This document shows positions 18,515 to 27,557 of a stretch of DNA of 64,000 nt, one piece after another. The stretch is taken from positions 1 through 64,000 of the forward strand of contig JAQBOG010000023.1 in NCBI GenBank assembly GCA_028288165.1, written 5' to 3'. Under the pieces are notes generated by a model. It searched no databases and was not told where the DNA came from. It worked only from the letters and a program-made list of their open reading frames with translations. The translations under genes and the position numbers were made by a program. How positions within the stretch are numbered: position 1 is the stretch's first letter; every line of letters starts with the position of its first letter. Source of the stretch: Sphingobacteriales bacterium. GTDB lineage: Bacteria > Bacteroidota > Bacteroidia > Sphingobacteriales > Sphingobacteriaceae.

Positions 18515-19243
18515 TTATTCAACGAGCCCGAAAGAAACTGCAAAGCGTATTAACTGTGAAATAGAAACAATGTCGAGCTTATGCATGATGTTTTTTCGGT
18601 GGTTATTTACCGTGTGGATCGAAATGAATAAACGTTCACTAATTTCATAACTGCTTACACCTTGAGAAATGAGGCAAATGATTTCCTTTTCGCGTTTGCT
18701 TAAGAGATTAAACTCGCGATAATGTTTTAAAATGTAGGAACTATCATTGCAAATGGCACTTATTTGGTGACTTGCCAGGTTTAAACTATTAACTTCAATG
18801 GCAATGTGCATTATATTGGGTAAAGCGCCATTATTAGCTTGTTTACAAAGTCGCGAAGTGGTAAAATACCATTTGTAATCGGACTGATCATCAGGCCGTA
18901 CACGTTGAAAAAAGCTATAAACTTTGTTGTAATCTTGTTCTATCGTAAACTTAAATAGTTCCTTAGAAAGGAATAAAATTTCTTCTTCAGGAAAGAACTT
19001 TTCAAAATATTTGGGACCTAACAGCTCGAGTTCCTCTTTGCTATGTTTTAAGATATCGCAACCTTCTTTGTTCATATAGGTGTTGGTCATGGTATTCAGA
19101 TTTTGGATCATTACACTCCCTGGAATGTAATCCCCAATTTCTTCGATAAGGAAGTTCTTTTTAGAAACTTCGGTACCAGTTGCAAATATCTGCGCTGATA
19201 TTTGCTCCTTTTTTTCTAAGAGAGGTAAATGTTTAGCATTCAT
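18515..19243 (-). CDS. LuxR-family transcriptional regulator with PAS-like sensor
   Basis: A 242-residue regulator. Residues about 30-150 form a PAS-like sensory region (VMIQNLNTMTNTYMNKEGCD..., PEEEILFLSKELF). The C-terminal part (about 176-240) is a LuxR helix-turn-helix with LLSKREKEIICLISQGVSSYE and SIHTVNNHRKNI. No receiver domain is seen, so it senses a ligand directly. This N-terminal/C-terminal arrangement recurs in Pedobacter-type genomes. It ends 39 bases from the convergent LysM gene. Targets are unknown. Confidence 0.85.
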   Translation of the reverse strand: MNAKHLPLLEKKEQISAQIFATGTEVSKKNFLIEEIGDYIPGSVMIQNLNTMTNTYMNKEGCDILKHSKEELELLGPKYFEKFFPEEEILFLSKELFKFTIEQDYNKVYSFFQRVRPDDQSDYKWYFTTSRLCKQANNGALPNIMHIAIEVNSLNLASHQISAICNDSSYILKHYREFNLLSKREKEIICLISQGVSSYEISERLFISIHTVNNHRKNIMHKLDIVSISQLIRFAVSFGLVE

Positions 19244-19770
19244 GGTAATTGCTTAGATGGTTTTTCAATTTAGTTAAAAAAAACAAAACTAATGCATGTG
19301 TAAACAGGTGTGAAGTTAAAGTTGACCTATTTTGTATTCCCAAGTGTAATTGATGATTAATAAAAACATGATTATGATTAAATTAAATCTATGTTATGAG
19401 ATTAATTTTCACTTATTAGTGTATTAATCATGGAGCAACGCGAAAATTATATCTTTTAATTATTTTACAAATTAGAATGTTTCATATAAATGTGTAGCTA
19501 ATTAGCAGATTTATGGCTAGTTGTGGATAAAATGAATACCCACATAATCTATAATTTAATTCTTTTTGATTAACTAATTAAGAATAGTACCAATAAAAAA
19601 TTGAAGCAGTACAAATTATATTGCCTGCTTGCGATGCGCTGAGCCTTCAATAAATTTGTATCGGAAAAGGAAACCTGCAATAAAGCATAAAGAAAGTTAT
19701 TCTGGGTAAACTAATAGCCTGAATAAATTTAAGACTTAATATTTCTAGTTAAAAGATAAGGATCAATTAA
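19244..19770. other. AT-rich gene-free stretch
   Basis: About 530 bases of very AT-rich sequence. I see no reading frame, repeat or strong hairpin. It contains the promoter of the minus-strand LuxR gene. Confidence 0.45.
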
Positions 19771-20202
19771 TTACCTATTTTCTTGGGCGTCCAATTTAAA
19801 GTTTGTGCTTTTATTTAAGAAATAAACAAAAAGCCATTCATGTAAAACACCCCATGCAATTCCCATTGAGTAGGCAAGAATGTCAGTCCATAAAAATCCA
19901 AATCCAAATACCAACCCGCCTAATTTGGTGTCTCTAATGGCATCAATCCAGGGGGCATGATATAGCTGACTAATTTCTATACAATAACAGAATATGGTTG
20001 CAAGTAAAGCTGTTTTGCATATAGATGATTTTTTAAACAATAAACCCATCATTAAAAAAACCATCAGCGCCCATAAGGCATCACCCAGATATACATTCAC
20101 AAAATCAGGAATGTGAAAAGCGAACTTTCTGGATGTATATCCTAACGCCATTACCAGGAAAGTTAAAAAGAAATATAACAGACGGTTACGGTTTATATTC
20201 AT
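19771..20202 (-). CDS. DUF2809 membrane protein
   Basis: A 143-residue membrane protein with about four helices (roughly 8-24, 38-54, 62-78 and 105-130). The YFFLTFLVMALGYTSRKF start, the GDALWALMVFLMMGLLF and the IEISQLYHAPWIDAIRDTKL segment match DUF2809, a family of small inner-membrane proteins of unknown function. Nothing nearby suggests a role. It is a single gene. Confidence 0.85.
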   Translation of the reverse strand: MNINRNRLLYFFLTFLVMALGYTSRKFAFHIPDFVNVYLGDALWALMVFLMMGLLFKKSSICKTALLATIFCYCIEISQLYHAPWIDAIRDTKLGGLVFGFGFLWTDILAYSMGIAWGVLHEWLFVYFLNKSTNFKLDAQENR

Positions 20203-20840
20203 GGTTTAAAGTAGTGCTAATTTATTGATAAGAATTGTATGTAAAGTTCGAAAGGCGTTTTAAAGCGTATTAGCATCAGGTTGAAAAGTAAGTGCCCTGT
20301 TGAAGTGTAAATGTCAGGTTAAGCGAAGTCGAAACACGGCAGGTATTTTTAACAATCGTGGAAAGTGTAAAAAATATAACAAGAAGTTTTGTTATAACAA
20401 TTGCATAGAAAGTGTAAGAATATTAACAAGCTTCTTTTATATCTGTTTTGTAATTCCTGTTAATAATGCTAATTGCTGATTTGTGTATAACTTTTAGACA
20501 GGATTCACAAAACCCTTAAAGTGGCAGCTATTGACTTTCTTTTAAATATGAATTGAGTAAAAGTCCGGCTTGTATGATTGAAATTTGAGGCCATCATAAT
20601 TCAAATATGAAAACGCCATTTAGTGGTAAGAACCCTTGCGTTTTTAATATCTAGGTTATAAAGGGCAGATTTAGTGAATACAGCAACAAATTGCAATATC
20701 CAAAAGTAGAAAACACATGGATACTGTTTTCTTTATCAATAATAGTTGATTTCCCTTCAATTAGAAGCAGAATAGACACCACAACTCACAATCAGCACCA
20801 TCCACTCCCAACCCACAACCCACAACCTTTAACTCACAAC
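20203..20840. other. Gene-free stretch with a CA-rich low-complexity end
   Basis: About 640 bases with no supported frame. The last part (about 20775-20840) is a low-complexity CACAACC/CCCACAACC-rich run directly beyond the lactate dehydrogenase stop. I see no terminator hairpin. Confidence 0.45.
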
Positions 20841-21761
20841 CTAAATAGATTCAATAATCTCCTTTAGTTTATTTGCAGATGCGTTTAGCTGTTCTTTTTC
20901 TTGATCGGTTATTTTTAAGCTAAGCGTTTCTCTAACACCAGTTCGGTCTACGATACACGGCACTCCCAAAAACACGTCCGAAACGCCGTGATAATTGGTT
21001 AAAAGTGTCGATACATTTAACACAGCTGCTTCGTTTGCAAGAATAGCAGTACAAATGCGGTCGAGTGCTAATGCGATGGCATAATTGGTAGCACCTTTTG
21101 CTTCAATTATCTGGGCTGCTGCATTTTTTGTGTTGCCGAAAATTTCGGTTTTGTCCTCGTCGGATAAAGAAAGGTCTGTGCCAGCGATATTTGCCAGGCT
21201 CCAAACCGGGACTTCGGAATCACCATGTTCGCCGATAATATGAGCATGAACACTTCGTGGATCTATTTCTAATTTTTCGCCAATTAAATAGCGAAAACGG
21301 GCACTATCCAATAATGTACCTGAACCGATAATCCGATTAACCGGCCAGCCAGATTTTTTCCAGGTGAAGTAACTCATCACATCTACCGGATTGGATGCTA
21401 TCAATAGAATCCCGTTTTGATTATGCTTTAATACTTCGTCGGTAATGCTTTGGTAAATAACTACATTCCGCTTCAATAAGTCAATTCGAGATTCACCCGG
21501 CTTTTGCGCTGCACCCGCAGTAATAATGATGATATCCGCTTCGGCACAATCTTCGTAATTTCCAGCCCAAATTTTTGTACGGTTTAAAAAAGGAAGACCG
21601 TGATTCATATCCAAAGCATCGCCAATGGCTTTGCCCTTATCTGCATCAATCAATACTAATTCGTCCATTCTACTTCGCAATAGCAAGGTATAAGCAGTAG
21701 TTGAACCAACAGCCCCCACCCCAATAACTACAATTCTCGTTTTTTTCTGTGTGTTTAACAT
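20841..21761 (-). CDS. ldh: L-lactate dehydrogenase
   Basis: A 306-residue cytoplasmic dehydrogenase. The Rossmann motif GVGAVGS starts at residue 14. The substrate loop AQKPGESRIDLLKRN carries Gln86 and Arg92; glutamine, rather than arginine, at this position favours lactate over malate. The catalytic histidine is His179 in IGEHGDSEVP. It interconverts pyruvate and L-lactate with NADH. Length agrees with the family. It is a single gene with an intergenic repeat upstream. Confidence 0.93.
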   Translation of the reverse strand: MLNTQKKTRIVVIGVGAVGSTTAYTLLLRSRMDELVLIDADKGKAIGDALDMNHGLPFLNRTKIWAGNYEDCAEADIIIITAGAAQKPGESRIDLLKRNVVIYQSITDEVLKHNQNGILLIASNPVDVMSYFTWKKSGWPVNRIIGSGTLLDSARFRYLIGEKLEIDPRSVHAHIIGEHGDSEVPVWSLANIAGTDLSLSDEDKTEIFGNTKNAAAQIIEAKGATNYAIALALDRICTAILANEAAVLNVSTLLTNYHGVSDVFLGVPCIVDRTGVRETLSLKITDQEKEQLNASANKLKEIIESI

Positions 21762-21938
21762 GCGTAAGATGATTAATGTTAGATTGGTTTAATTTACCAT
21801 ATATAATCTGGCAAAAGTTGTTAAGTAATTACTGAGCGAAAATCAGTGTGAGGAGTTTTTCGTTATGAAGCTTCCTTACTGCACAAACCGGTCAATAATG
21901 TGGGTTCAATCCCGACAAGGTGAAAGCAGAAGTAGCTC

Positions 21939-22024
21939 TCCGTTAGGGATTGAAACGATACCAGCCTTGCGCTTAATGCCTCGCAGGCGTATGAGTGGAA
22001 AGCCCGACCCACAGGGTAACGGCC
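21939..22024 (+). repeat. Intergenic hairpin repeat with terminal inverted CCGTTA/TAACGG
   Basis: CCGTTAGGGATTG starts the element and ACAGGGTAACGG ends it (inverted ends CCGTTA/TAACGG). The two arms, GATTGAAACGATACC and GTATGAGTGGAAAGCCCG, surround a short hairpin (AATGCC...AGGCGT). It is nearly identical in plan to the copy at 32302-32386. About 180 further bases on each side hold no gene; a 64-codon frame across it is an artefact. Confidence 0.75.
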
Positions 22025-22230
22025 AAATCATATTTAGAATAGTTAAACAGTTAAGCTAAGATAGATTTTTATGTTTTGGATGGATGTCCGAAATGACTAT
22101 TTTTAAGCTTAAGTATACCGAGTTTAATAATGGCTACTCCACACACCCGTGACATAAATTTCAATATCAAATCGATTTAAACACCTATAATTGCCAAATA
22201 CGTCTAAAAATTAATTCATTCTTAAATATC

Positions 22231-23157
22231 ATGATTAAAGCCCCCAAAATCATTATTTTATCGACAACCTGTTTATTTGCCCTAGTTTTTACATTACTTA
22301 CCCGAGCTACTGAAGTTCCAAAACCATTAAAGAAGTCCAAACCAACCGCGGTTCATGCTTGGGATAAATTATTAGACAACAACTTATCACAATGGAGTAA
22401 TTATTTAAGTTACCGTCATAAAATAGGATATAATGGTAAAATGCCCTTAAATGAAAAAGGAGAAGAAATTGCGCCGATTGGCTATAACAAGGATGTCACT
22501 AAAGTTTTTTCGGTAATTCAACAAAATGGTGAACCTGTATTGCACGTAAGCGGAGAAATATATGGCTGCGTTTTCACCAAGAAAGAATATGAAAATTACC
22601 ATTTGAAACTAAAAGTAAAATGGGGAACCAATAAGTTTGATCCACGCAAGGACAAATTGAAAGATTCTGGCGTTTTGTACCATTCAATCGGCGAAAATGG
22701 AGTAGATTATTGGAGATCTTGGATGTTAGGTCAGGAGTTCCAAATTATGGAAGGACATATGGGCGATTATTGGAATATTGGAACTTCTGCAATCGACATT
22801 CGAGCATATTTGTCGGAAGGTAAAATGAATAGCGTTGCCAATGCAAAGCAGCCCTTTTTAGGATTCGGTTCTGGTAATTTAGAAGGTTTTTGTTTAAGGA
22901 ATGAGAACCATGAAAGTCCGGATGGGCAATGGACAACCATCGAATTGGTTTGTTACAAAGGCAAAAGTTTACACATTGTAAACGGACACGTGGTGATGGT
23001 TTTGCAAAACTCCCGTTATATGGATAAGGGCAAAGCAGTGCCACTAACAAAAGGCAAAATCCAATTGCAAAGCGAAGGTGGAGAAGTGTATTATAAAGAT
23101 ATTCAGATACAAGAAATGGATGCCATGCCGCAAGCATACCAAGCATATTTCAAGTAG
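22231..23157 (+). CDS. DUF1080 (3-keto-disaccharide hydrolase-like) secreted protein
   Basis: A 308-residue secreted protein (hydrophobic start about 8-24). The body has the DUF1080 concanavalin-like pattern: WDKLLDNNLSQWSNYLSY, GVLYHSIGENGVDYWRSWML, FQIMEGHMGDYWNIG and a C-terminal GKIQLQSEGGEVYYKDIQI. DUF1080 proteins are known from Bacteroidota and include 3-keto-glycoside hydrolases. It is not in an operon. A terminator follows. A functional link to the ThuA and sugar-isomerase genes 12-14 kb away is only inferred. Confidence 0.87.
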   Translation: MIKAPKIIILSTTCLFALVFTLLTRATEVPKPLKKSKPTAVHAWDKLLDNNLSQWSNYLSYRHKIGYNGKMPLNEKGEEIAPIGYNKDVTKVFSVIQQNGEPVLHVSGEIYGCVFTKKEYENYHLKLKVKWGTNKFDPRKDKLKDSGVLYHSIGENGVDYWRSWMLGQEFQIMEGHMGDYWNIGTSAIDIRAYLSEGKMNSVANAKQPFLGFGSGNLEGFCLRNENHESPDGQWTTIELVCYKGKSLHIVNGHVVMVLQNSRYMDKGKAVPLTKGKIQLQSEGGEVYYKDIQIQEMDAMPQAYQAYFK

Positions 23158-23172
23158 TAATTACTATATGAT

Positions 23173-23216
23173 GGCTCCGGTGTTAAATCATCATTGATTT
23201 TTCCGGAGCTTTTTTG
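23173..23216 (+). terminator. Intrinsic terminator after the DUF1080 gene
   Basis: GCTCCGG (23174-23180) pairs with CCGGAGC (23203-23209), and TTTTTT follows. It lies 16 bases past the stop of the gene at 22231-23157. Confidence 0.85.
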
Positions 23217-23360
23217 TGCCTCGAAATTTCTAAAGTAAATAAAGTCACAAACCTCGAAAATGCCTTCTTATCAACCGGAATGATAGATATTGCCGAAGAA
23301 ATTTAATATTTGCGACTGTAGGTTTTACTTTGGTAGTAAAGCTAAGCGATTTCATTAGCC

Positions 23361-23400
23361 ATAAAAAAAGCCGGAACCTCTAAGGAACCAGCTTTTTTAT
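23361..23400 (+). terminator. Orphan terminator-like hairpin
   Basis: An imperfect stem, AGCCGGAACC with GGAACCAGC around a short loop, sits between an A tract and TTTTTT. No intact gene ends just before it, so it may serve a lost gene or act in both directions. Confidence 0.55.
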
Positions 23401-23606
23401 TTCTAAATTAACGCTCTCGGGTTCTTGTACTGTGTTTGAGAAATAAGGTTTCATAAATTGTTAAGAAAACACTTATTAATTACATTTCTATTTTAGGTTG
23501 ATATAGTATTGCAAATAACTTACAACTTGTTCTTAACGTGCAACTAAGTTGATTTTGATTATTATCGACATAAAGATCATTGATCTATTGCTAGTTATCA
23601 ACTGAT

Positions 23607-23711
23607 TCGGGCGTTCGGGCAGGCTTTACATTACAATCTTTTTTGTCTACCTGACACTTCCCCCACCACAAAAGGATTTTCATTGCAATCCTTAACGCAA
23701 ACCTTAGCATG
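23607..23711 (-). repeat. Intergenic hairpin repeat
   Basis: From GGGCGTTCGGGCAGGCTTT to TAACGCAAACCTTAGC; the canonical orientation reads on the minus strand. The central hairpin is poorly conserved here (TTTTTTGTC...CACAAAAGG). Confidence 0.72.
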
Positions 23712-23920
23712 TTAAAAAAAGATCCTGATCAACCCAAAATTCCAAATCCAAAAACCTGCTAAAAATCCTGAATCCTAAAATCCCCTAAATCCTGCTCCAT
23801 ACATTTAACCGCTTAAAAAAAATCCTGCAAATCCCAAAATCTCCTAAATACTGATGCGGGTTTGGAATGAGTGTTGAGCTATTTTAACACATTTTTCGCG
23901 TTCATATTTAAACCAGAAAT

Positions 23921-24811
23921 ATGGAATTTATTGATTATTATGAATTGTTAGGCATTGATAAAAAAGCCTCTACAGATGCTGTAAAAAAAGCTTACCGAAA
24001 GCTAGCCAGGAAGCTGCATCCGGATTTAAATCCGAACGATAAGGAAGCGAATACTAAGTTCCAGAGGCTTAATGAGGCCAATGCTGTGTTAAGTGATCCG
24101 GAAAAACGCAAAAAATACGATAAGTATGGCAAGGATTGGGAGCGGGGTGAAGAGTATGAAAAGTATCAGCAAGCACAGCAAAGCCGAGCATCTCAACGAA
24201 GCGAACAAAATTTTTCGGGTGGATTTGAAGAAGGTGATTTTTCAGACTTCTTCGAATCAATGTTCGGAAATAGAGGTCAGGGTAGGGCTCAGGCCAAGTT
24301 CCGAGGGCAGGATTACCAAAGTGAGTTGCATCTTTCGTTAACAGACGTTTACAAAACCCATCAACAAACCTTGAATGTAAATGGCAAAAATATCCGGATA
24401 ACAATACCTGCAGGTGTAGAAGACGGGCAAGTAATTAAAATACCAAAGCAAGGCGGGAAGGGAGCGAATGGCGGCCCAGATGGCGACTTATATATCACAT
24501 TTTCGATCGCTAACACACCATCGTTCAAAAGAAGCGGGAACGATTTATTCACTAACAAAGAGATCGACCTTTTTACTGCAGTTTTAGGTGGAGAAATACA
24601 ATTGGAAACGTTATCAGGTAAATTAAAACTTAAAGTACCTCCTGAAACTCAAAACGGGACCAAAATTAGGTTAAAAGGAAAAGGCTTTCCTGTTTATAAA
24701 AAAGAGGGGGAATTTGGCGATTTGTATGTTACGTATTCCGTTAAATTACCCACAAATCTTAGCGAAAAACAGAAAGAGTTGTTTGCTGAAATTGCTAAAC
24801 TATCAAAATAG
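23921..24811 (+). CDS. cbpA: CbpA-like DnaJ-family co-chaperone
   Basis: A 296-residue J-domain protein. Residues 1-70 are a J domain with the HPD motif at 33-35. After a G/F-like linker, with [13 protein letters not shown], two C-terminal beta domains follow (about 120-290). There is no zinc-finger region, so it is of the CbpA type rather than DnaJ proper. It stimulates DnaK ATPase and may bind curved DNA. The gene is followed after 12 bases by its likely modulator CbpM. Confidence 0.93.
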   Translation: MEFIDYYELLGIDKKASTDAVKKAYRKLARKLHPDLNPNDKEANTKFQRLNEANAVLSDPEKRKKYDKYGKDWERGEEYEKYQQAQQSRASQRSEQNFSGGFEEGDFSDFFESMFGNRGQGRAQAKFRGQDYQSELHLSLTDVYKTHQQTLNVNGKNIRITIPAGVEDGQVIKIPKQGGKGANGGPDGDLYITFSIANTPSFKRSGNDLFTNKEIDLFTAVLGGEIQLETLSGKLKLKVPPETQNGTKIRLKGKGFPVYKKEGEFGDLYVTYSVKLPTNLSEKQKELFAEIAKLSK

Positions 24812-24823
24812 ATAATTATTGTT

Positions 24824-25126
24824 ATGGACACAAAAGAATTTATACCAGTAGCTACTTTTTGCTATCACCATAATGTAGAAATTAGCTTCATTATGTCTTT
24901 GCAAGAGCACGGACTCATTGACATTGTAAATATTGATGAAAACCAATGTATTCCGATTAAATATTTGGTTGAAGCTGAAAAGTTTGTTCGCTTACATAAT
25001 GAACTTGAAATAAATACAGAAGGCATTGATGCCGTTTACCAACTTTTGCAGCGTATCAATGAAATGCAAAACGAAATTTCGTTTCTGAAAAACAGGCTGA
25101 ACTTGTATGAAGGGGAATTTAGTTAA
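24824..25126 (+). CDS. cbpM: CbpM-like chaperone modulator, MerR fold
   Basis: A 100-residue protein with an N-terminal helix-turn-helix-like part (IPVATFCYHHNVEISFIMSL) and a coiled-coil C-terminus (INEMQNEISFLKNRL). It matches the CbpM family, small MerR-like proteins that bind the J domain of CbpA and inhibit it. It is encoded 12 bases after the cbpA-like gene, the usual arrangement. No DNA-binding role is needed for this function. Confidence 0.87.
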   Translation: MDTKEFIPVATFCYHHNVEISFIMSLQEHGLIDIVNIDENQCIPIKYLVEAEKFVRLHNELEINTEGIDAVYQLLQRINEMQNEISFLKNRLNLYEGEFS

Positions 25127-25286
25127 GTTACGCAATTTCATAATTGTGCTTAAAGCTGTTATCATATTATGCTGATAGATGACTATCGTCTATGGAATTA
25201 AGTATGATTTGACATCATTCACTTGTTCATACTTTAGAAAAACAGGATAGAAGGAAAAGTATGATGTATTTGAACTTAATCATCAT

Positions 25287-25426
25287 ATGAAACCGAATCG
25301 CTTTAAACTTGCAATTAACGATCCCTGCAGTCAGAAATGGTCTGAAATGAACACTGTCGAATCAGCCAACTTGCGCTTATTCTGCTCAAAACGTTAATTG
25401 ATTTTAATAAACACCACATTTTATAG
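25287..25426 (+). pseudogene. Remnant of a Cys-rich N-terminal domain protein
   Basis: From ATG 25287, FKLAINDPCSQKWSEMNTVE and LRLFCS recall the N-terminal CxxxW...M...RxC...C.K..DF motif of a family of Bacteroidota proteins (often with a C-terminal carboxypeptidase-like domain). After a frame change near 25385 it reads KTLIDFNKHH and stops at 25426. The second CxxC Cys and the rest of the protein are missing, so it is a fragment. Confidence 0.45.
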
Positions 25427-25622
25427 AATTTTTAACTGGGTTTGCATTGTTCTGCAATACCTGCGATAAGTAGTGCCCAGAAGATCTGGTAATTCATTTA
25501 CAAGGTGTCGACGGAAAAGAGTCTATAATCTCAAGTTCTTTCAATTCATTGTTCGAAGAATTTCTGTAGATGGTTTATCAGATGATTATGACAATAATTT
25601 TTTCAGGCTATGCCATAGACAA

Positions 25623-25661
25623 CTTAAAAATGCCTCAGGGAAACCGGAAGGCATTTTTAAG
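25623..25661. terminator. Bidirectional intrinsic terminator
   Basis: CTTAAAAATGCCT (25623-25635) is perfectly complementary to AGGCATTTTTAAG (25649-25661), with a 13-base loop. On the minus strand it lies just beyond the stop of the lipoprotein gene at 25676-26221. Confidence 0.85.
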
Positions 25662-25675
25662 TTTCAAGGACAGTA

Positions 25676-26221
25676 TTAGTGTTTCTCTTTTACTTTACCA
25701 TCTTCAATTTTAATTTTAGTATCACCATCTTTGATTTTTACATCTTCACCATCCACTTTTTCTTTGTAATCACCGTCTTTTACCTTTGATTCTTCGCCAT
25801 TAATTTTGGTTTTTGAATCACCATCTTTCATTTTAATCTTATCTCCGTCGATTTTTACTTTGGTTTCATCTAATTTCCATTTACCATCTTCTTCAACAAG
25901 CATATTATTAACAACCATACCAGTTCTATAAAGCGTATCCTTTGTTTCGGAGTTGATGTAAAATTCGATAGGAACTTTAGCGATAGAATCTGTTGCGTAG
26001 CCGCTATCGTTGTCACGGATGATGTAAACTTTTTTACCTGTGTTTAGGTCTACATAGCTTCCCGGTACAACTTCATTCGAAGTGGTTGCGGTTGTTCCCA
26101 TATCTGTGCTTTCAATAATTGTATCCGTACTGGCATCGCCGTCAGCTGTGCCCTTATTATTGCATGACATCAAGGCGAAAGTCATTGTAGCGCCCATTAA
26201 TAATCCGTGAATAGGTTTCAT
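25676..26221 (-). CDS. Lipoprotein with C-terminal 16-residue repeats
   Basis: A 181-residue lipoprotein: the lipobox ends at Cys20 (TFALMSC). The N-terminal half (about 25-120) has a conserved VDLNTGKKVYIIRD segment. From about residue 127 a 16-residue unit recurs at least three times (IKMKDGDSKTKINGEE, SKVKDGDYKEKVDGED, VKIKDGDTKIKIEDGK), an alternating charged/hydrophobic pattern with a repeated KDGD turn. This suggests stacked beta strands or a metal-binding surface. Function unknown. A perfect terminator follows the gene. Confidence 0.75.
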   Translation of the reverse strand: MKPIHGLLMGATMTFALMSCNNKGTADGDASTDTIIESTDMGTTATTSNEVVPGSYVDLNTGKKVYIIRDNDSGYATDSIAKVPIEFYINSETKDTLYRTGMVVNNMLVEEDGKWKLDETKVKIDGDKIKMKDGDSKTKINGEESKVKDGDYKEKVDGEDVKIKDGDTKIKIEDGKVKEKH

Positions 26222-26576
26222 AATTTAAAGTTTTGGTTAAATCGTTATTAACAAGCATCTAACCAAGTTTTAATTACACTGTTTAAATGACTTCTATTGC
26301 TGATTTGTACGAAAAACACAATTTACTATCAATTAATTGTGTATGGAATATTAGCCACTATAGTAATTGTTTCTTTACGAAAACGAATAAACCAATTGTA
26401 TTGGGAAGCTATTGTCAAGACTAAATACATCATGTATAGAATCATCCTAGCAGTAATAATTTATTTTTCATTACTGGTTATGGGCAGGAAGAAGATGCTA
26501 ATTATAAATAGGCTTCAACCCTTTATTTAAACCCAGTCTGCCATTAGTCAATATTTAAAATTATTTTTGCGGCACA

Positions 26577-27155
26577 ATGGCAATAAACACACAATTACAA
26601 AATAGGAGCAATAATGTTTGCGAACTTTGCAGTAACCAGGACGAGAATTTAAAGGTCTATACTGTTCCTCCAAAAACTGATGACGTGGTGGACAATCAAG
26701 TGGTATTATGTTCTGAATGTTTTGAGCAGATAGAAACAGGAAACTATGGTAATACCCACCACTGGCGCTGTCTTGAAGGTAGTATTTGGAGTGAAGTACC
26801 ATCGGTTCAAGTACTTTCTTACAAAGTTTTGAGTAAATTAACTTCTGAAGAATGGGCAAGAGATGCTAAAGAGGGTGTTTTTTTGGATGAATCGCTGATT
26901 GAATGGGCAAATGCCGAAGATGAATTAGAAGCGGAAAGAGTTATTCACAAAGATAGTTACGGAGTACTTCTAGAAGCAGGGGATACTGTCGTTTTGATTG
27001 AAAATTTAAATGTAAAAGGCACTAACTACATCGCTCCAAAAGGAACAATAGTCCGGAAAATTAAGTTGGTGCAGAATAATGCAGAGCAGGTTGAAGGAAA
27101 GATTAACGGTGATACGATTGTTATTCTGACCAAATTCGTAAGAAAATCGGTGTAA
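26577..27155 (+). CDS. yjdM: PhnA (YjdM) family protein
   Basis: A 192-residue cytoplasmic protein. The N-terminal zinc ribbon has Cys pairs at CELCSNQDENLKVY and LCSECFE. The C-terminal part (about 125-190) has GVLLEAGDTVVLIENLNVKG and EGKINGDTIVILTKFVRK, the conserved PhnA domain. The family is associated by name with phosphonate use but its real function is unclear. It stands alone, and a 13-bp tandem repeat and a terminator follow. Confidence 0.87.
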   Translation: MAINTQLQNRSNNVCELCSNQDENLKVYTVPPKTDDVVDNQVVLCSECFEQIETGNYGNTHHWRCLEGSIWSEVPSVQVLSYKVLSKLTSEEWARDAKEGVFLDESLIEWANAEDELEAERVIHKDSYGVLLEAGDTVVLIENLNVKGTNYIAPKGTIVRKIKLVQNNAEQVEGKINGDTIVILTKFVRKSV

Positions 27156-27198
27156 TTTCCCGACTAGCGTCAGTACTATAGCTCAATCAGTATTTAAC

Positions 27199-27237
27199 AG
27201 AAAATATACTAAGAAAATATACTAAGAAAATATACTA
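27199..27237. repeat. Perfect triple 13-base tandem repeat
   Basis: AGAAAATATACTA is repeated three times without a mismatch (27199-27211, 27212-27224, 27225-27237), just before the terminator hairpin of the PhnA-like gene. Confidence 0.9.
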
Positions 27238-27276
27238 AATGTTACTCTTTGCTTGGCTGGGAGTAACATTTTTCTT
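27238..27276 (+). terminator. Intrinsic terminator after the PhnA-like gene
   Basis: AATGTTACTC (27238-27247) pairs with GAGTAACATT (27261-27270), and TTTCTTTT follows, directly past the triple tandem repeat. Confidence 0.85.
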
Positions 27277-27299
27277 TTATAACTGTAAGGAGGCAATCT

Positions 27300-27353
27300 T
27301 TAATAGTACGAAAGCCCTTACCACTCTAAACCTGATGGTACGAAAAGCCCGGA
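27300..27353 (+). repeat. Possible degenerate intergenic repeat
   Basis: TTAATAGTACGAAAGCCC and CTGATGGTACGAAAAGCCCGG are similar arms about 20 bases apart, in the manner of the two arms of the dispersed repeat (GATTG..ACGAAAA.CCC). No clear central hairpin is present. A further 200 bases to 27557 contain no supported gene. Confidence 0.35.
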
Positions 27354-27557
27354 GCTTTGAAAGGCATGTGAAATGGGTTAAAAGCGAGGACTTGTAGGTA
27401 CAGCAGGACTGCCATTGCCACAGAAAACCGAAGATGCTTTACTCGATTTACTAAACTCAGATGGAGATTTGAAAAAAAATCAAGCAACTCAATCATTTTA
27501 ATACTCATTTAAATTCGACTGAAGTGCTATATTGGATATAAAACCGGATTGGTAACG

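Larger units (their letters stand above)
23217..23920. other. Gene-free stretch with a second hairpin, a repeat and low-complexity sequence
   Basis: A second terminator-like hairpin is at 23361-23400 (AGCCGGAACC...GGAACCAGCTTTTTT), an orphan far past the previous stop. An intergenic repeat is at 23607-23711. From about 23730 to 23860 there is a low-complexity AATCC/ATCCTG-rich run. No gene is supported. Confidence 0.55.
25127..25675. other. Stretch with a gene remnant and a bidirectional terminator
   Basis: It holds the short pseudogene at 25287-25426 and a 13-bp perfect hairpin at 25623-25661. An open frame at 25473-25679 runs through that hairpin and has no plausible product. Confidence 0.45.

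Noticed and set aside
21900-21935. GGTTCAATCCC-like sequence resembling a tRNA T arm
   Set aside because: No acceptor, D or anticodon arms can be built around it.
21865-22059. 64-codon plus-strand open frame
   Set aside because: It spans the intergenic repeat at 21939-22024.
23730-23860. AATCC/ATCCTG-rich stretch as a possible CRISPR or satellite array
   Set aside because: Spacing and units are irregular, with no repeat-spacer pattern.
25473-25679. 68-codon plus-strand frame
   Set aside because: It reads through a perfect terminator hairpin and into the opposite-strand gene end.
26297-26530. 77-codon hydrophobic plus-strand open frame
   Set aside because: Amino-acid composition is biased and no motif or plausible start context was found.
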